Position numbers and translations under genes: made by a program
The notes under the pieces: model-generated
Databases searched by the model: none
Told to the model about the DNA's origin: nothing
Seen by the model: the letters and a program-made list of their open reading frames with translations, nothing else
NCBI RefSeq assembly: GCF_017498565.1
Contig: NZ_CP071794.1
Location: 3,152,001 to 3,216,000 of the forward strand
DNA from: Parasphingorhabdus cellanae
GTDB taxonomy: Bacteria; Pseudomonadota; Alphaproteobacteria; Sphingomonadales; Sphingomonadaceae
Length of the DNA: 64,000 nucleotides
Direction: 5' to 3'
Shown: one piece after another, positions 52,587-63,116 of the stretch
Layout of the letters: each line of letters starts with the position of its first letter
How positions within the stretch are numbered: position 1 is the first letter of the stretch

Positions 52587-53655
52587 TGTTTTATCTATTG
52601 GCACAATGGCTTGAATTTGAAGGTATTTTCAATGTCTTTCGCTATTTGAGTTTCCGCTCGGGCGCGGCCATCGCAACCGCCTTGTTTATCGGCATGCTGA
52701 TCGGCCCACGGTTCATTAACATGCTGCGGATGCGGCAGGGTAAAGGCCAGCCCATCCGTGAAGACGGGCCGATTACCCATCTGAAAAAAGCAGGCACGCC
52801 GACTATGGGGGGCTGATGATTTTAACGTCGGTCGTCATTTCCGTGTTGCTGTGGATGGACCTTTCCAACATTTTTGTCTGGGCCTGTATCTTTGTGACGT
52901 TGGGTTTCGGCGCCATTGGATTCATGGACGATTATGACAAGGTCAGCAAAGCCAGCCATAAAGGTGTATCCGGGCGTGTAAGATTGTTGATGGAATTTGT
53001 CGTCGCCGGTTTTGCGACATGGATCATTGTCCAACAGATCGGCACCAATCTCTATGTTCCGTTCTTCAACGATGTTCAGATCAATCTCGGTTGGTTTTAT
53101 TTTCCTTTCGCCATGTTTGTCATTGTTGGTTCCGGCAATGCAGTGAACTTGACCGACGGCCTAGACGGCCTGGCAACAATGCCAGTGGCAATCGCCAGCG
53201 CAACCTTTCTGATCCTCGTCTATCTATCCGGCAATGCGGTATTTTCAGAATATCTCGGTATTCCCTTCGTGCCCGGCGCAGGTGAATTGGCAATTTTCTG
53301 CGCCTGCATCATTGGTGCATGCCTCTCTTTCCTGTGGTTTAACGCGCCGCCCGCGGCTGTGTTTATGGGCGATACCGGCAGCCTTGCCCTTGGCGGGGCA
53401 CTCGGTGCCATCGCTGTTTCGATCCACCATGAAATTGTGCTCGCGATTGTTGGCGGGTTGTTCGTTTTGGAAGCCGTTTCGGTCATCGTGCAGGTTTTCT
53501 TTTTCAAACGCACCGGCAAGCGGGTGTTCCGCATGGCCCCTATCCATCACCATTTTGAACAGCTTGGCTGGTCTGAATCGACTGTCGTGATCCGTTTCTG
53601 GATCATCAGTCTGGTTCTGGCACTGGCTGGCCTGGCGACACTTAAACTGAGATGA
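52586..53655 (+). CDS. mraY: Phospho-MurNAc-pentapeptide transferase MraY, frameshifted as given
   Basis: MraY transfers phospho-MurNAc-pentapeptide to undecaprenyl phosphate, making lipid I. The sequence runs from ATG 52586 through [12 protein letters not shown], then hits a TGA at 52814-52816 because one base is missing after a G-run. The family sequence continues as [10 protein letters not shown] in the next frame to 53655. Catalytic blocks [22 protein letters not shown] and [14 protein letters not shown] are intact after the break. One added C at 52813 restores the gene. An assembly error is more likely than a real break since the gene is essential. Confidence 0.92.
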
Positions 53656-54983
53656 TACGGTCCTCCGCCTTTGCCAATAAAAGCTATGCCATTTTAGGCT
53701 TGGCGCGATCCGGCATGGCGACGCTTGATGCTCTGCATGCGAGTGGCGCCAGAATATTAGCCTGGGACGCGCGCGAAGATTTGCGTGAGGCGGCCAAGGA
53801 CAAGGCGATTATCGCTGACCCGCTGGAGGCGGATCTTAGCGATTATGATGCGGTTATCGTGTCGCCGGGCGTGCCGCTCAACGCGCATCCGATCCGCGAT
53901 AAAGCGTCTGATGACGGTGTGCCGATTATCGGTGACATTGAATTGTTTGCGCAGGCGCGGCGATCGCTTCCGCCGCATCGTGTGATTGGAATTACCGGCA
54001 CTAATGGCAAGTCTACCACCACCGCGCTGATCCACCATATCATTCAGAGCGCAGCATTGCCGACCCATATGGGCGGAAATATAGGCTTGCCCATCCTGTC
54101 ACAGGTTCCGCTGGCGGCGGGCGGTATCTATGTTCTGGAATTGTCCAGCTATCAGATTGATCTAACCTACGGCCTTGATTGCGATGTCGCGATGTTACTC
54201 AACATCAGCCCGGACCATCTTGATCGTTACGACAGTTTTGACGCCTATGCTGCGGCAAAGGTACGGCTTTTCGATATGATGGGATCGGACCATGTTGCGA
54301 TCCTCGGCGGCGATGACGAAAAAACCAAGCTGGCACTTGAGCTTATCCGGTCAGAAGGCCGGGTACAGAATATTGTCGATAGCAGCACGGTTCTGTTGGA
54401 AGGGCAAGCAGACTGGCCTTCTTTGCAAGGTCCGCATAATCTGAAAAATGCCATTGCAGCGGTCGTGGCAGCGGAAGCTTTGGGCCTGCAAGAGCATCAA
54501 TGGCGGCCTGCTCTGGAAAGTTTCAAAGGTTTGCCGCACCGGATGGAGCGTATGGTTGAGGCGGAAGGCGTGTTGTTCGTGAATGACAGCAAGGCGACCA
54601 ATCCCGCATCCACCGGCCCGGCGCTGGGCGCCTATCCCAAAATCCACTGGATTGTTGGCGGGCTACCCAAAAGCAAAGACTTGAAAGAATGTGAGCCCTA
54701 TTTCGGAAATGTCGTGCAGGCTTATACAATTGGTGATGCCGGACCGATGTTTGGCGAATTACTTGCGCCGCATATGCCTGTCGATCCGTGCGAGATGATG
54801 CTGACCGCCGTGCAACATGCCGCTGGCAATGCCAAGCCAGGAGAAGTGATTTTGCTCTCGCCCGCCTGCGCTTCTTTCGACCAGTTCAAAGATTTTGAGG
54901 CGCGCGGCGAATGTTTCCGCTGTGCGGCAAATAGCGTCATCGAAAATGATCTTATCGGAACCGCGGTTGGGGGCAACACATAA
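53652..54983 (+). CDS. murD: UDP-MurNAc-L-alanine:D-glutamate ligase MurD
   Basis: MurD adds D-glutamate to UDP-MurNAc-L-Ala. N-terminal Rossmann domain: [17 protein letters not shown]. Central P-loop: [17 protein letters not shown]. Other blocks: [28 protein letters not shown], and [15 protein letters not shown] in the C-terminal domain. The 443-residue length fits. The ATG overlaps the mraY stop by four bases, and the stop shares a base with ftsW. Confidence 0.97.
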   Translation: MIRSSAFANKSYAILGLARSGMATLDALHASGARILAWDAREDLREAAKDKAIIADPLEADLSDYDAVIVSPGVPLNAHPIRDKASDDGVPIIGDIELFAQARRSLPPHRVIGITGTNGKSTTTALIHHIIQSAALPTHMGGNIGLPILSQVPLAAGGIYVLELSSYQIDLTYGLDCDVAMLLNISPDHLDRYDSFDAYAAAKVRLFDMMGSDHVAILGGDDEKTKLALELIRSEGRVQNIVDSSTVLLEGQADWPSLQGPHNLKNAIAAVVAAEALGLQEHQWRPALESFKGLPHRMERMVEAEGVLFVNDSKATNPASTGPALGAYPKIHWIVGGLPKSKDLKECEPYFGNVVQAYTIGDAGPMFGELLAPHMPVDPCEMMLTAVQHAAGNAKPGEVILLSPACASFDQFKDFEARGECFRCAANSVIENDLIGTAVGGNT

Positions 54984-56221
54984 TGACAGATGGGACAAGC
55001 TCACCAGGTGCTCTGCCCGAGATTGCCGCGGGCCTGAAGAAAAAGCGCTTTCAACTGGAATCACGTCTGGGACGCAGCGACCGTTCGCCACTGTCTATCT
55101 GGTTCTGGGAACTGGACCGGGTGTTGCTGGCGTTGATGCTTACTCTCATTGCGATTGGTTTGATAGCGGTGGCAGCAGCGTCGCCAGTAACGGCGTTAAA
55201 ACATAGCACGGCGGCGGTTTCGCTCGATCCGCTCTATTATTTCTATCGCCAGCTTGGTTGGGTGATAGTCGGTATTCCGATCATGTTAGTGGTTTCGATG
55301 CTGCCAAAAGAACAGGCGCGGCGCTTCGCGATCATAGCTGCGGTTGTGGCTTTTGCTTTGCTGTTCCTGGTGCCGGTATTCGGAAAGACGGTTAATGGCG
55401 CGCAACGCTGGATTGGTTATGGCTTTGCGACGATCCAACCGGGCGAGTTTCTGAAACCTTTTTATGCAGTGTCGCTGGCCTGGCTGCTTTCGCTGCGGAT
55501 CAAGGATCCGTCGCTGCCGGTAATTTCGCTATCTTTCGTGCTAACCGGCGTGGTCGCTCTCCTTTTGATGATGCAGCCCAATCTGGGGCAGACGATTATA
55601 TTTTGCGGTATCTGGTTCGTGCTGATGATGATCTCGGGCCTGTCTGCACGGTTAATTGCGGGCATGGGTGTGGTCGGCGTTGGCGGGTTGGTTAGCGCCT
55701 ATTTCCTCTATCCTGTCGCGACACAGCGGATCAACACCTGGCTGTTCGGCGGCGATGAATTTGATCAGGTGATGCTCGCCCATAAAGCGCTGACAGGTGG
55801 AGGTTTGCTGGGCACCGGGCCCGGTCTTGGAACCGCGAAGTTCAAATTACCCGAAGCGCATACCGATTACATTTTTTCGGTCATTGGTGAAGAGTTCGGA
55901 CTGCTCGCCTGTGTTGCCATCGCGATTGTCTATCTCGCGATCATCGTACGGGTGTTCCTGCGGTTGCTGGATGAGGAAGATAATTTTATCATTCTTGCCG
56001 TGGCCGGGCTGACCGCGCAATTTGGCGGACAGGCACTCATTAACATGGCGGTGAATCTTCAGCTCTTTCCGTCCAAAGGCATGACCCTGCCGCTTATCAG
56101 TTACGGTGGCTCGTCGTTCTTGGCCCTCTCGCTGGGTGTTGGACTCTTGCTGGCATTCACGCGCAGAAACCCCTATTTAGATCGCTCACTTTATGTCACG
56201 AATGGGATGGTGACCAGATGA
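54983..56221 (+). CDS. ftsW: Septal peptidoglycan polymerase FtsW
   Basis: FtsW is the SEDS glycosyltransferase that works with FtsI. The 412-residue protein has about ten membrane helices and the family blocks GAQRWIGYGFATIQPGEFLK, ALTGGGLLGTGPGLG and LPEAHTDYIFSVIGEEFGL. The end has PLISYGGSSFLALSLGVGL. The N-terminal tail (about 35 residues) is soluble. Its stop overlaps murG by four bases. Confidence 0.96.
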   Translation: MTDGTSSPGALPEIAAGLKKKRFQLESRLGRSDRSPLSIWFWELDRVLLALMLTLIAIGLIAVAAASPVTALKHSTAAVSLDPLYYFYRQLGWVIVGIPIMLVVSMLPKEQARRFAIIAAVVAFALLFLVPVFGKTVNGAQRWIGYGFATIQPGEFLKPFYAVSLAWLLSLRIKDPSLPVISLSFVLTGVVALLLMMQPNLGQTIIFCGIWFVLMMISGLSARLIAGMGVVGVGGLVSAYFLYPVATQRINTWLFGGDEFDQVMLAHKALTGGGLLGTGPGLGTAKFKLPEAHTDYIFSVIGEEFGLLACVAIAIVYLAIIVRVFLRLLDEEDNFIILAVAGLTAQFGGQALINMAVNLQLFPSKGMTLPLISYGGSSFLALSLGVGLLLAFTRRNPYLDRSLYVTNGMVTR

Positions 56222-57417
56222 GCTTTACGAAACATTATGTCCTTGCCGCCGGCGGTACGGGCGGTCACATGATTCCGGCCTATGCTTTGGGCCGGGAACT
56301 GGTCCAACGCGGGCACCGTGTCGCCTTGATCACTGACGAACGCGGTCAGAAAATTCCCGGTATGGTTGATGACGGGCAAGTGCACGTTTTACCGGCTGGC
56401 CGGATCACCAAGGACCCGCGCGGCTGGCTATCGGGTGTGCATGCGATCATGAAGGGCCGCAAGATGGCGATGCAGCTTTATGATTCTTTTGAACCCTCTG
56501 CGGTCGTTGGCTTTGGCGGCTATCCCGCATTTCCGGCGTTGCTGGCGGCGAACCGGAAAAATATCCCGACGATTATCCATGAACAAAATGCCGTGCTTGG
56601 CCGGGTCAACCGTCTGGCGGCGCGCTCGGTCAATGCGATTGCGACCTCCTATCCCGATATCCTGAAGCTTAAAGCGAAATATGAGGAAAAAGTTCACCTC
56701 GTCGGCAATCCGGTGCGCGAAGAAGTGATTGCGCTGCGCGAAGAACCTTATCCGCCGCTGACCGAAGAAGGCATTTTCCGCGTGCTGGTGACTGGTGGCA
56801 GTCAGGGCGCGACAATCCTGTCTGATGTTGTGCCAGACGGTCTCGCCCTGTTGCCGATGCATCTGCGCCGGCGGCTGCAAGTGACGCAGCAATGCCGGGA
56901 GCAGGATATCGAACGGGTCCGCGAAAAATATGCTGAGCATGATATTCCCGCTGAACTCGCCACCTATCTGCCAGACCTGCCGCAGCGACTGGGTTGGTCA
57001 CATGTCGTGATCGGGCGGGCAGGGGCCTCAACGATTGCAGAGCTGACCACGGCGGGCCGTCCAGCGATCCTGATCCCGCTGCCGATTGCAACCGATGATC
57101 ATCAGACGCATAATGTCCGCGAGATGGTTGCCGCTGGCGGCGCGCGGTCCATTGCCCAGCCGCAATTTACCGCCAAGGAACTGGCCAAGCAGATGCAGAA
57201 AATGGCGCTTGGTCCTGATGCACTGCAAAATGCTGCGCGCTTTGCAAAAAAATGTGGCCGACCCGATGCCGTCAGCGATCTGGCGGATTTGGTCGAAAGT
57301 ATTGGTACGTCGCCGCTATCGAAGACCTTGAAAGTCAAAAAGGAAGCATCGCAAATCTTGCCTAACCAGCGGCCCGCACTTGCTAAAGATATTCTGGCGA
57401 AAGAAACCACGCAATGA
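56218..57417 (+). CDS. murG: Lipid II GlcNAc transferase MurG
   Basis: MurG adds GlcNAc to lipid I, giving lipid II on the inner face of the membrane. The N-terminal glycine loop [49 protein letters not shown], the UDP loop [13 protein letters not shown] and [13 protein letters not shown] are all present. The 399 residues include a tail of about 40 extra residues compared with E. coli. The stop overlaps murC by four bases. Confidence 0.97.
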   Translation: MSFTKHYVLAAGGTGGHMIPAYALGRELVQRGHRVALITDERGQKIPGMVDDGQVHVLPAGRITKDPRGWLSGVHAIMKGRKMAMQLYDSFEPSAVVGFGGYPAFPALLAANRKNIPTIIHEQNAVLGRVNRLAARSVNAIATSYPDILKLKAKYEEKVHLVGNPVREEVIALREEPYPPLTEEGIFRVLVTGGSQGATILSDVVPDGLALLPMHLRRRLQVTQQCREQDIERVREKYAEHDIPAELATYLPDLPQRLGWSHVVIGRAGASTIAELTTAGRPAILIPLPIATDDHQTHNVREMVAAGGARSIAQPQFTAKELAKQMQKMALGPDALQNAARFAKKCGRPDAVSDLADLVESIGTSPLSKTLKVKKEASQILPNQRPALAKDILAKETTQ

Positions 57418-58820
57418 AGGGGGTCGGCACCGATATTGGCACGATCCATTTCGTCGGCATTGGCGGCATCGGCATGTCCGGTATTGCCGAGGTCATGCAC
57501 AATCTTGGCTATCAGGTGCAGGGTTCTGACATCGCGGAAAGCTATATTGTCGAAGGACTGCGCGCCAAGGGCATCAAGGTGATGATCGGTCAGAATGGCG
57601 AGAATGTCGTCGGCACCGCGGTGGTGGTCACATCCACTGCGGTCAAGCGCGGCAATCCCGAAGTGGAAAAAGCATTGGAAGATCGCATCCCATTGGTCCG
57701 GCGCGCAGAAATGCTCGCGGAGCTGATGCGTTTGAAACGAACCATCGCGATTGCCGGGACGCATGGCAAGACCACGACCACGTCAATGGTTGCGGCCATG
57801 CTGGATGCTGGCGGTATTGACCCAACCGTTATCAATGGCGGTATCATCAATAATTACGGCTCCAACGCTCGGCTGGGCGACAGCGAATGGATGGTCGTCG
57901 AGGCGGACGAAAGCGACGGCAGCTTCCTGCGTCTTGATGGCACCATTGCCGTGGTCACCAATATCGATCCCGAGCATCTCGATCATTATGGCAGCTTCGA
58001 TAAGATCAAGGACAGCTTCGTTGAGTTTATCGAAAATGTACCCTTCTATGGCGCCGCGATATTATGTCTTGATCATCCCGAAGTGCAGGCGATCCTGCCG
58101 CGCATTCGTGACCGGCGGCTGATCACTTACGGTTTTTCTGCCCAAGCCGATGTGAAGGGTGTCAACGTCACACCCGTCCCTGGCGGCAACCGCTTTGATG
58201 TTGTGGTTCGCGACCGCGATGGTGAAACCCGCACCATTGAGGGCATCGAGCTCCCCATGCCGGGGCGTCACAATGTTGAAAATGCAATCGCAGCGGTGGC
58301 GGTCGGCCTCGAAATGGGCATGACCGATGAACAAATCGCACGCGGCTTCGACCAGTTTGGCGGCGTCAAGCGGCGTTTTACCAAGGTGGGTGAAGTGGGC
58401 GGCGTGTCGATCATTGACGATTATGGCCACCACCCGGTCGAAATCCGCGCCGTGCTTTCCGCCGCACGCGAAGGCGCAGAGGGCCGTGTTATCGCCGTGG
58501 TCCAGCCGCATCGCTTCACCCGTCTGCGCGACCACATGGAGGATTTCCAGCAGGCATTTAACGATGCCGATATGGTCTATGTGACGCCGGTCTATGTCGC
58601 AGGCGAAGAACCCATTGATGGCGTGGACAGCGAAGCCCTTGCCGCCGGTCTGCGCAAACGTGGACACCGGGTGGCCGAAACCGTGGCGGACGAAGCGGAT
58701 TTGATTGCACGGCTTGCGGATGTGGCGGAAGACAAGGACATGATTGTTTGCCTCGGCGCTGGCGATATCACAAAATGGGCTGCGGGATTGGCCGACGGCA
58801 TAAAGACGGCGCGGTCATGA
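57414..58820 (+). CDS. murC: UDP-MurNAc:L-alanine ligase MurC
   Basis: MurC adds the first residue, L-Ala, to UDP-MurNAc. Blocks visible are [17 protein letters not shown] (UDP side), [17 protein letters not shown] (P-loop), [23 protein letters not shown] and [14 protein letters not shown]. The 468-residue length is usual. The stop is followed by a palindromic repeat (R3), which breaks the tight overlaps of the cluster before murB. Confidence 0.97.
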   Translation: MKGVGTDIGTIHFVGIGGIGMSGIAEVMHNLGYQVQGSDIAESYIVEGLRAKGIKVMIGQNGENVVGTAVVVTSTAVKRGNPEVEKALEDRIPLVRRAEMLAELMRLKRTIAIAGTHGKTTTTSMVAAMLDAGGIDPTVINGGIINNYGSNARLGDSEWMVVEADESDGSFLRLDGTIAVVTNIDPEHLDHYGSFDKIKDSFVEFIENVPFYGAAILCLDHPEVQAILPRIRDRRLITYGFSAQADVKGVNVTPVPGGNRFDVVVRDRDGETRTIEGIELPMPGRHNVENAIAAVAVGLEMGMTDEQIARGFDQFGGVKRRFTKVGEVGGVSIIDDYGHHPVEIRAVLSAAREGAEGRVIAVVQPHRFTRLRDHMEDFQQAFNDADMVYVTPVYVAGEEPIDGVDSEALAAGLRKRGHRVAETVADEADLIARLADVAEDKDMIVCLGAGDITKWAAGLADGIKTARS

Positions 58821-58841
58821 GCTATGGTTTCACGATACCGT

Positions 58842-58923
58842 ATTCCGCACTTGATGCGGAGCCCAGAGTGGTTCTCGCAACCGCTGCGTTGGGTCGCCCT
58901 AGGCTCCGCATCAAGTGCGGAGC
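58842..58923. repeat. Palindromic intergenic repeat R3 inside the dcw cluster (ACTTGAT family)
   Basis: TCCGCACTTGATGCGGAGCC (58844-58863) and GGCTCCGCATCAAGTGCGGA (58902-58921) are a perfect 20-bp inverted pair. Each arm is itself nearly palindromic around ACTTGAT. It fills the 124-base murC-murB gap and could fold into a stable cruciform or RNA hairpin in the middle of the operon. Confidence 0.8.
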
Positions 58924-58944
58924 ACAAGACTTTGGTGCTGTGTT

Positions 58945-59850
58945 ATGACGGTAGCTGTCACTCTTCCCGAAACCCGCGGCAAGCTGACTGCCGACACGCC
59001 ACTGGCACCGCTGGTCTGGTTCAAAAGCGGCGGTCCGGCCGAATGGTTATTCGCGCCCAAGGACGTCAGCGATCTGCAAAATTTCTTGCGCAGTCTGCCC
59101 GCCGATATGACGGTCTGGCCATTGGGACTGGGTTCCAACCTGATCATCCGCGATGGCGGCAAGCCCGGTGTGACGGTGCGGCTGGGCAAAACCTTTGCAG
59201 GGATGGCGCCTCACAGCGACGATCCCAACATGATTGTCTGCGGTGCCGGTGCGCCGGGGATATCCGCCGCGAGCTTTGCCCGTGACAATGCGCTTGCCGG
59301 AACCGAATTTCTGCGCGGTATTCCCGGTACGGTTGGCGGCGCGGTGCGTATGAATGCCGGCGCGTATGGCCGGGAGATGTGCGACATATTGGTGAGCGCA
59401 GAGGTCGTGCTGCGGGACGGCAGTCTCCAGACATTTTCGCTCGACGATATGGACTATAGCTATCGCTATTCCGGACTGCCAGAAGACGCGATTGTGGTCG
59501 AAGCAACCCTGCGCGGTACGCCCGGGAACAAAGATGCAATAGCGGCAGAAATGAAACGCATTGCCGATGAGCGTGAAGCGTCCCAGCCGCTGCGTTCCAA
59601 AACCGGCGGCTCGACCTTTAAGAATCCCGAAGGCCACAAGGCATGGCAACTGGTCGATGAAGCCGGTTGCCGCGGTCTGCAAATCGGACAGGCGCAGGTG
59701 TCGGAAAAACATTGTAATTTCCTGCTCAATCTCGGTGGTGCGACCTCTTCGGATATCGAAGCTTTGGGCGAGGAAGTACGGCGGAGAGTGAAGGAGCATA
59801 GCGGCGTGGACCTGCAATGGGAGATTCAGCGCGTGGGGAATGAAGCATGA
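58945..59850 (+). CDS. murB: UDP-N-acetylenolpyruvoylglucosamine reductase MurB
   Basis: MurB reduces UDP-GlcNAc-enolpyruvate to UDP-MurNAc, using FAD and NADPH. FAD-binding blocks are VWFKSGGPAEWLFAPKD, LGLGSNLIIRDGG and RGIPGTVGGAVRMNAGAYG; the proton-donor region is SKTGGSTFKNPEGHKAW, and GLQIGQAQVSEKHCNFLLN follows. The ATG at 58945 gives 301 residues; the in-frame upstream start at 58915 reads through the repeat. Its stop overlaps ddl by four bases. Confidence 0.96.
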   Translation: MTVAVTLPETRGKLTADTPLAPLVWFKSGGPAEWLFAPKDVSDLQNFLRSLPADMTVWPLGLGSNLIIRDGGKPGVTVRLGKTFAGMAPHSDDPNMIVCGAGAPGISAASFARDNALAGTEFLRGIPGTVGGAVRMNAGAYGREMCDILVSAEVVLRDGSLQTFSLDDMDYSYRYSGLPEDAIVVEATLRGTPGNKDAIAAEMKRIADEREASQPLRSKTGGSTFKNPEGHKAWQLVDEAGCRGLQIGQAQVSEKHCNFLLNLGGATSSDIEALGEEVRRRVKEHSGVDLQWEIQRVGNEA

Positions 59851-60782
59851 CCGATAAACTCCCGGAAAATCTTCATGTAGCCGTATTGATGGGCGGCTGG
59901 TCTGCCGAGCGGGAAGTATCATTGATGAGCGGTAACGATATTGCCGTCGCGCTGGAGAAAAACGGTCATCAGGTGACCCGCATCGATATGGACCGTAATC
60001 TCGCCATGGTACTTGATGGCGTGCGGCCCGATGTTGTATTTAATGCGCTCCACGGCTGTCCCGGTGAAGACGGCACGGTGCAGGGCATGCTCGATCTGAT
60101 GCAGATTCCCTATACCCATAGCGGGTTGGTGACGTCGGTGATCGCGATCGACAAGGAACTGACCAAGCAGCAATTGGTTCCAGCGGGTATTCCGATGCCC
60201 GAAGGGAAGATGGTCAAGAGCAAGGATATTTTCGAAGCCGATCCGTTGCCGCGACCTTATGTCTTGAAACCGGTCAACGAAGGTTCTTCGGTGGGTGTCG
60301 CGATTATCACGGATCAGGGCAACTATGGCAATCCGATTGGCCGGGATGTTACCGGGCCTTGGCAAGAATTTGACGAACTGCTGGCTGAACCCTTTATAAA
60401 AGGCCGCGAGCTGACGACGGCTGTGGTTGGCGGCAAAGCGCTTTGCGTGACCGAGTTGAAACCCAAAGCCGGTTTCTACGATTATGAAGCCAAATATACC
60501 GAAGGTCTGACCGAGCATATTTGTCCAGCGGAAATTCCCGCAGAGATTGAAAAACTCTGTCTGGATTACGCGCTACGTGCTCATACCATCCTCGGTTGTA
60601 AAGGAACATCGCGGACCGACTATCGCTGGGATGACGAATTCGGGGCGGACGGACTCTACGTGCTGGAAACCAATACCCAGCCGGGGATGACACCGCTCAG
60701 TCTGGTGCCGGAACAGGCCAAGCAAATGGGTATAAGTTATGAAGAGCTGGTCGAAATGATCGTTAGGGAAGCCCTGGGATGA
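59847..60782 (+). CDS. ddl: D-alanine--D-alanine ligase
   Basis: Ddl makes the D-Ala-D-Ala dipeptide used by MurF. The ATP-grasp enzyme of 311 residues shows VLMGGWSAEREVSLMSG, FNALHGCPGEDGTVQGML, YVLKPVNEGSSVGVAII and the metal-binding YVLETNTQPGMTPLSL. The specificity loop carries the Tyr pattern of D-Ala-D-Ala enzymes (DYEAKYTEG). It overlaps the murB stop and is followed by ftsQ at 10 bases. Confidence 0.97.
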   Translation: MTDKLPENLHVAVLMGGWSAEREVSLMSGNDIAVALEKNGHQVTRIDMDRNLAMVLDGVRPDVVFNALHGCPGEDGTVQGMLDLMQIPYTHSGLVTSVIAIDKELTKQQLVPAGIPMPEGKMVKSKDIFEADPLPRPYVLKPVNEGSSVGVAIITDQGNYGNPIGRDVTGPWQEFDELLAEPFIKGRELTTAVVGGKALCVTELKPKAGFYDYEAKYTEGLTEHICPAEIPAEIEKLCLDYALRAHTILGCKGTSRTDYRWDDEFGADGLYVLETNTQPGMTPLSLVPEQAKQMGISYEELVEMIVREALG

Positions 60783-60792
60783 GGAAAAGACG

Positions 60793-61680
60793 ATGACAGC
60801 AGCATCAGTAAGACGGACAAATAAAAAGTCCAAGAGCAAGCCGCGCAAAAGCGGACGGAAAAAAGTGCGTCAGGTCTCGATCTTTGACAAGATCCTCCGC
60901 GCCATGCCGGTGACCGAGGCACAAGTGCAGAAAGGTCTGACCTGGGGGCTGGTCGGCGTGTTTGTGTTAGGTGCCTATAGCGTCGCGCATTATACCGGCA
61001 TCAACGAACGGATCAGCAGCCAGATTGCAACCACAGTCGGTGCTGCGGGATTTGAAGTGAAGCGGGTTGAAGTTACGGGCGTCAACCGGATTGACGAACT
61101 GAAAGTTTATGAAATTACATTGGCGCAAAAAGATCGTTCCATGATGCTGGTCGATATTGATCAGGTACGCGATGATTTGATGGGCAATGGCTGGATTAAG
61201 GATGCACGAATTTCGCGGCGTTTGCCTGACACGTTGGTGGTCGAGATTATTGAACGTGAGCCTGCCGCTGTTTGGCAGCGTAACGGCAAATTGTCGCTGA
61301 TCGACAAGACGGGATATCCGCTGCAGCAAATCCAGAAGGAAGAAATTCCTGACCTGCCCGTGATTGTTGGGAAAAAAGCGAATGAACGTGTGCCCGAACT
61401 GACTAAGTTGCTGGAAGTGGCACCGGCGCTCAGCCCAATGGTGACAGGCGCGACCTGGATTGGCAACCGGCGATGGAATCTGGAATTTGACAGTGGCGAA
61501 ACCCTAGCGCTCCCCGAAGGCGAGGAAACAGCCGCCGCGGCGTTGCTGAACTTTGCACGGATGGACGGGGTCAATCGCTTATTGGGGCGCGGGGTGGTGC
61601 ATTTTGATTTGCGCGATTCAGAGCGCGCCTATCTCCGCATGCCGCCGAAGGTCAAAACATCACCGGCACCGGAGAGTTAA
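60793..61680 (+). CDS. ftsQ: Cell division protein FtsQ
   Basis: FtsQ links early and late divisome proteins. The 295-residue protein has a strongly basic cytoplasmic N-terminus (RRTNKKSKSKPRKSGRKKVRQ is 21 long; the basic run is at residues 6-26), a membrane helix at about 50-68 (LTWGLVGVFVLGAYSVAHY), a POTRA domain (FEVKRVEVTGVNRIDELKV) and the FtsQ beta domain (EIIEREPAAVWQRNGKLSLI). The next gene, ftsA, follows after 72 bases. Confidence 0.92.
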   Translation: MTAASVRRTNKKSKSKPRKSGRKKVRQVSIFDKILRAMPVTEAQVQKGLTWGLVGVFVLGAYSVAHYTGINERISSQIATTVGAAGFEVKRVEVTGVNRIDELKVYEITLAQKDRSMMLVDIDQVRDDLMGNGWIKDARISRRLPDTLVVEIIEREPAAVWQRNGKLSLIDKTGYPLQQIQKEEIPDLPVIVGKKANERVPELTKLLEVAPALSPMVTGATWIGNRRWNLEFDSGETLALPEGEETAAAALLNFARMDGVNRLLGRGVVHFDLRDSERAYLRMPPKVKTSPAPES

Positions 61681-61752
61681 ACATACGCTATCAAAATGGG
61701 GGCAAATCAGGGACACCATGAGACAGCAAGAAGGAAGCAAGGGAATAGGTAA

Positions 61753-63012
61753 ATGGTAGCACGGGTAGAAAAGATTTTTACCGCTTTGGATATCGGGTCA
61801 TCCAAGATCACCGCGATGATCGCTGGCCGCATGGACAATGGCGATATCACCGTGCTGGGAACCGGACAGCGTGCCAGCAAAGGCGTAAAGCGCGGTTATA
61901 TTGCCGATACCGAACGGACCGAACTGGATGTCCGTGATGCCGTAGAACAGGCGGAGCGGATTGCCGGCACCAATATTGATGATGTTTGGGTAAGCTTTTC
62001 GGCTGGCGGTCTCACCAGCATGCTGACGTCGGTCGAAACGGAATTAGGCGGGCAGCGGATCGAGCAAGAGGATATTGATCACCTCTTAAAAGCCGGCCGT
62101 AATAGTATCGATCCACATGGCAAGATGGTACTGCATGCGCAGCCTGCGCTTTATACGATCGATGGCTTGGCCGGTGTTAAGAAACCCAAAGGCTTGCATG
62201 CTGATCGGCTTGGCGTCGATATTCATGTTATTCTGGCTGATGCATCGCCGGTGCGCAATATCGATATGAGCGTGCGCGGGGCGCATCTTAACGTCAAATC
62301 CATCATCGCGTCTCCCATTGCTGCGGGCACGGCTTGCCTATCCAAAGAAGAACGCGAACTCGGCGTTGCGATGGTTGAGTTAGGCGCGGAAGTGACCAAC
62401 GTTTCGTTATTCGCAGGCGGTATGCTGGTTGGGCTGGCGACACTGCCTTATGGTGCCGCCGATGTTACCGATGATATCGCATCTTCCTTTGGTTTGCGCC
62501 GTGCGCAGGCGGAACGGATTAAATGTTTTCATGGGTCCGCTACAACCAGCCCGCGCGACAATCATGACGTGATTGATCTGCAGCTCGATGAAGTTGGACC
62601 AGAAACCGATGAGAACGGCCGTATCACCAAGGCGCAGCTCATCGGTGTCATTCGCCAGCGGCTCGACCACCTGATCGGTGAAATTGGTCAAACCCTAAAA
62701 ACGCTCGGCTTTACTGGACCGGTGGGGCGGCAGGTCGTGTTGACCGGCGGTGGGGCGGAGCTAAAAGGTATTGCCGATTATGCGCAGTCGGCACTGGGCC
62801 AGACCGTGCGGATCGGACGCCCAACCGGCCTGACCGCTTTGCCCGAAGCGCATAGCGGTCCGGGCTTCGCAGGTTTGGCCGGGCTTGCGCTTTATGCGGC
62901 ACAGGAACCCGTCGACCTCAGATCGCTTTCCAGCAGCCATCAAAACGTCCACAAATATGCCGGTTCTGCGGTAATTGGGCGGCTTATGTCGGCAATCCGG
63001 GGGAATTTTTAA
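61753..63012 (+). CDS. ftsA: Cell division protein FtsA
   Basis: FtsA is an actin-like protein that tethers FtsZ to the membrane. The 419-residue protein has the phosphate-1 motif FTALDIGSSKITAMIAG, a 1C domain in the family's place, phosphate-2-like VELGAEVTNVSLFAGG and VVLTGGGAELKGI (adenosine motif). The C-terminal amphipathic helix ends GRLMSAIRGNF. The spacing to ftsZ is 104 bases and includes the ftsZ ribosome-binding site. Confidence 0.96.
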   Translation: MVARVEKIFTALDIGSSKITAMIAGRMDNGDITVLGTGQRASKGVKRGYIADTERTELDVRDAVEQAERIAGTNIDDVWVSFSAGGLTSMLTSVETELGGQRIEQEDIDHLLKAGRNSIDPHGKMVLHAQPALYTIDGLAGVKKPKGLHADRLGVDIHVILADASPVRNIDMSVRGAHLNVKSIIASPIAAGTACLSKEERELGVAMVELGAEVTNVSLFAGGMLVGLATLPYGAADVTDDIASSFGLRRAQAERIKCFHGSATTSPRDNHDVIDLQLDEVGPETDENGRITKAQLIGVIRQRLDHLIGEIGQTLKTLGFTGPVGRQVVLTGGGAELKGIADYAQSALGQTVRIGRPTGLTALPEAHSGPGFAGLAGLALYAAQEPVDLRSLSSSHQNVHKYAGSAVIGRLMSAIRGNF

Positions 63013-63116
63013 GAATTTACGAAAAAAATTAACTTTTGGGGTGATTCCCACATCAAATTTGTGCAAAGCGTTACCCAAATGTTACACATACAGACTATGT
63101 CTGGGGAGACAGTAAA

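Noticed and set aside
52816..53655. A separate short MraY-like gene starting at ATG 52816
   Set aside because: The preceding 76 codons are plainly the MraY N-terminus; one inserted base joins them.
63013..63116. CtrA site before ftsZ
   Set aside because: TTAA-like halves are present but the gap is nine bases instead of seven, so I could not support it.
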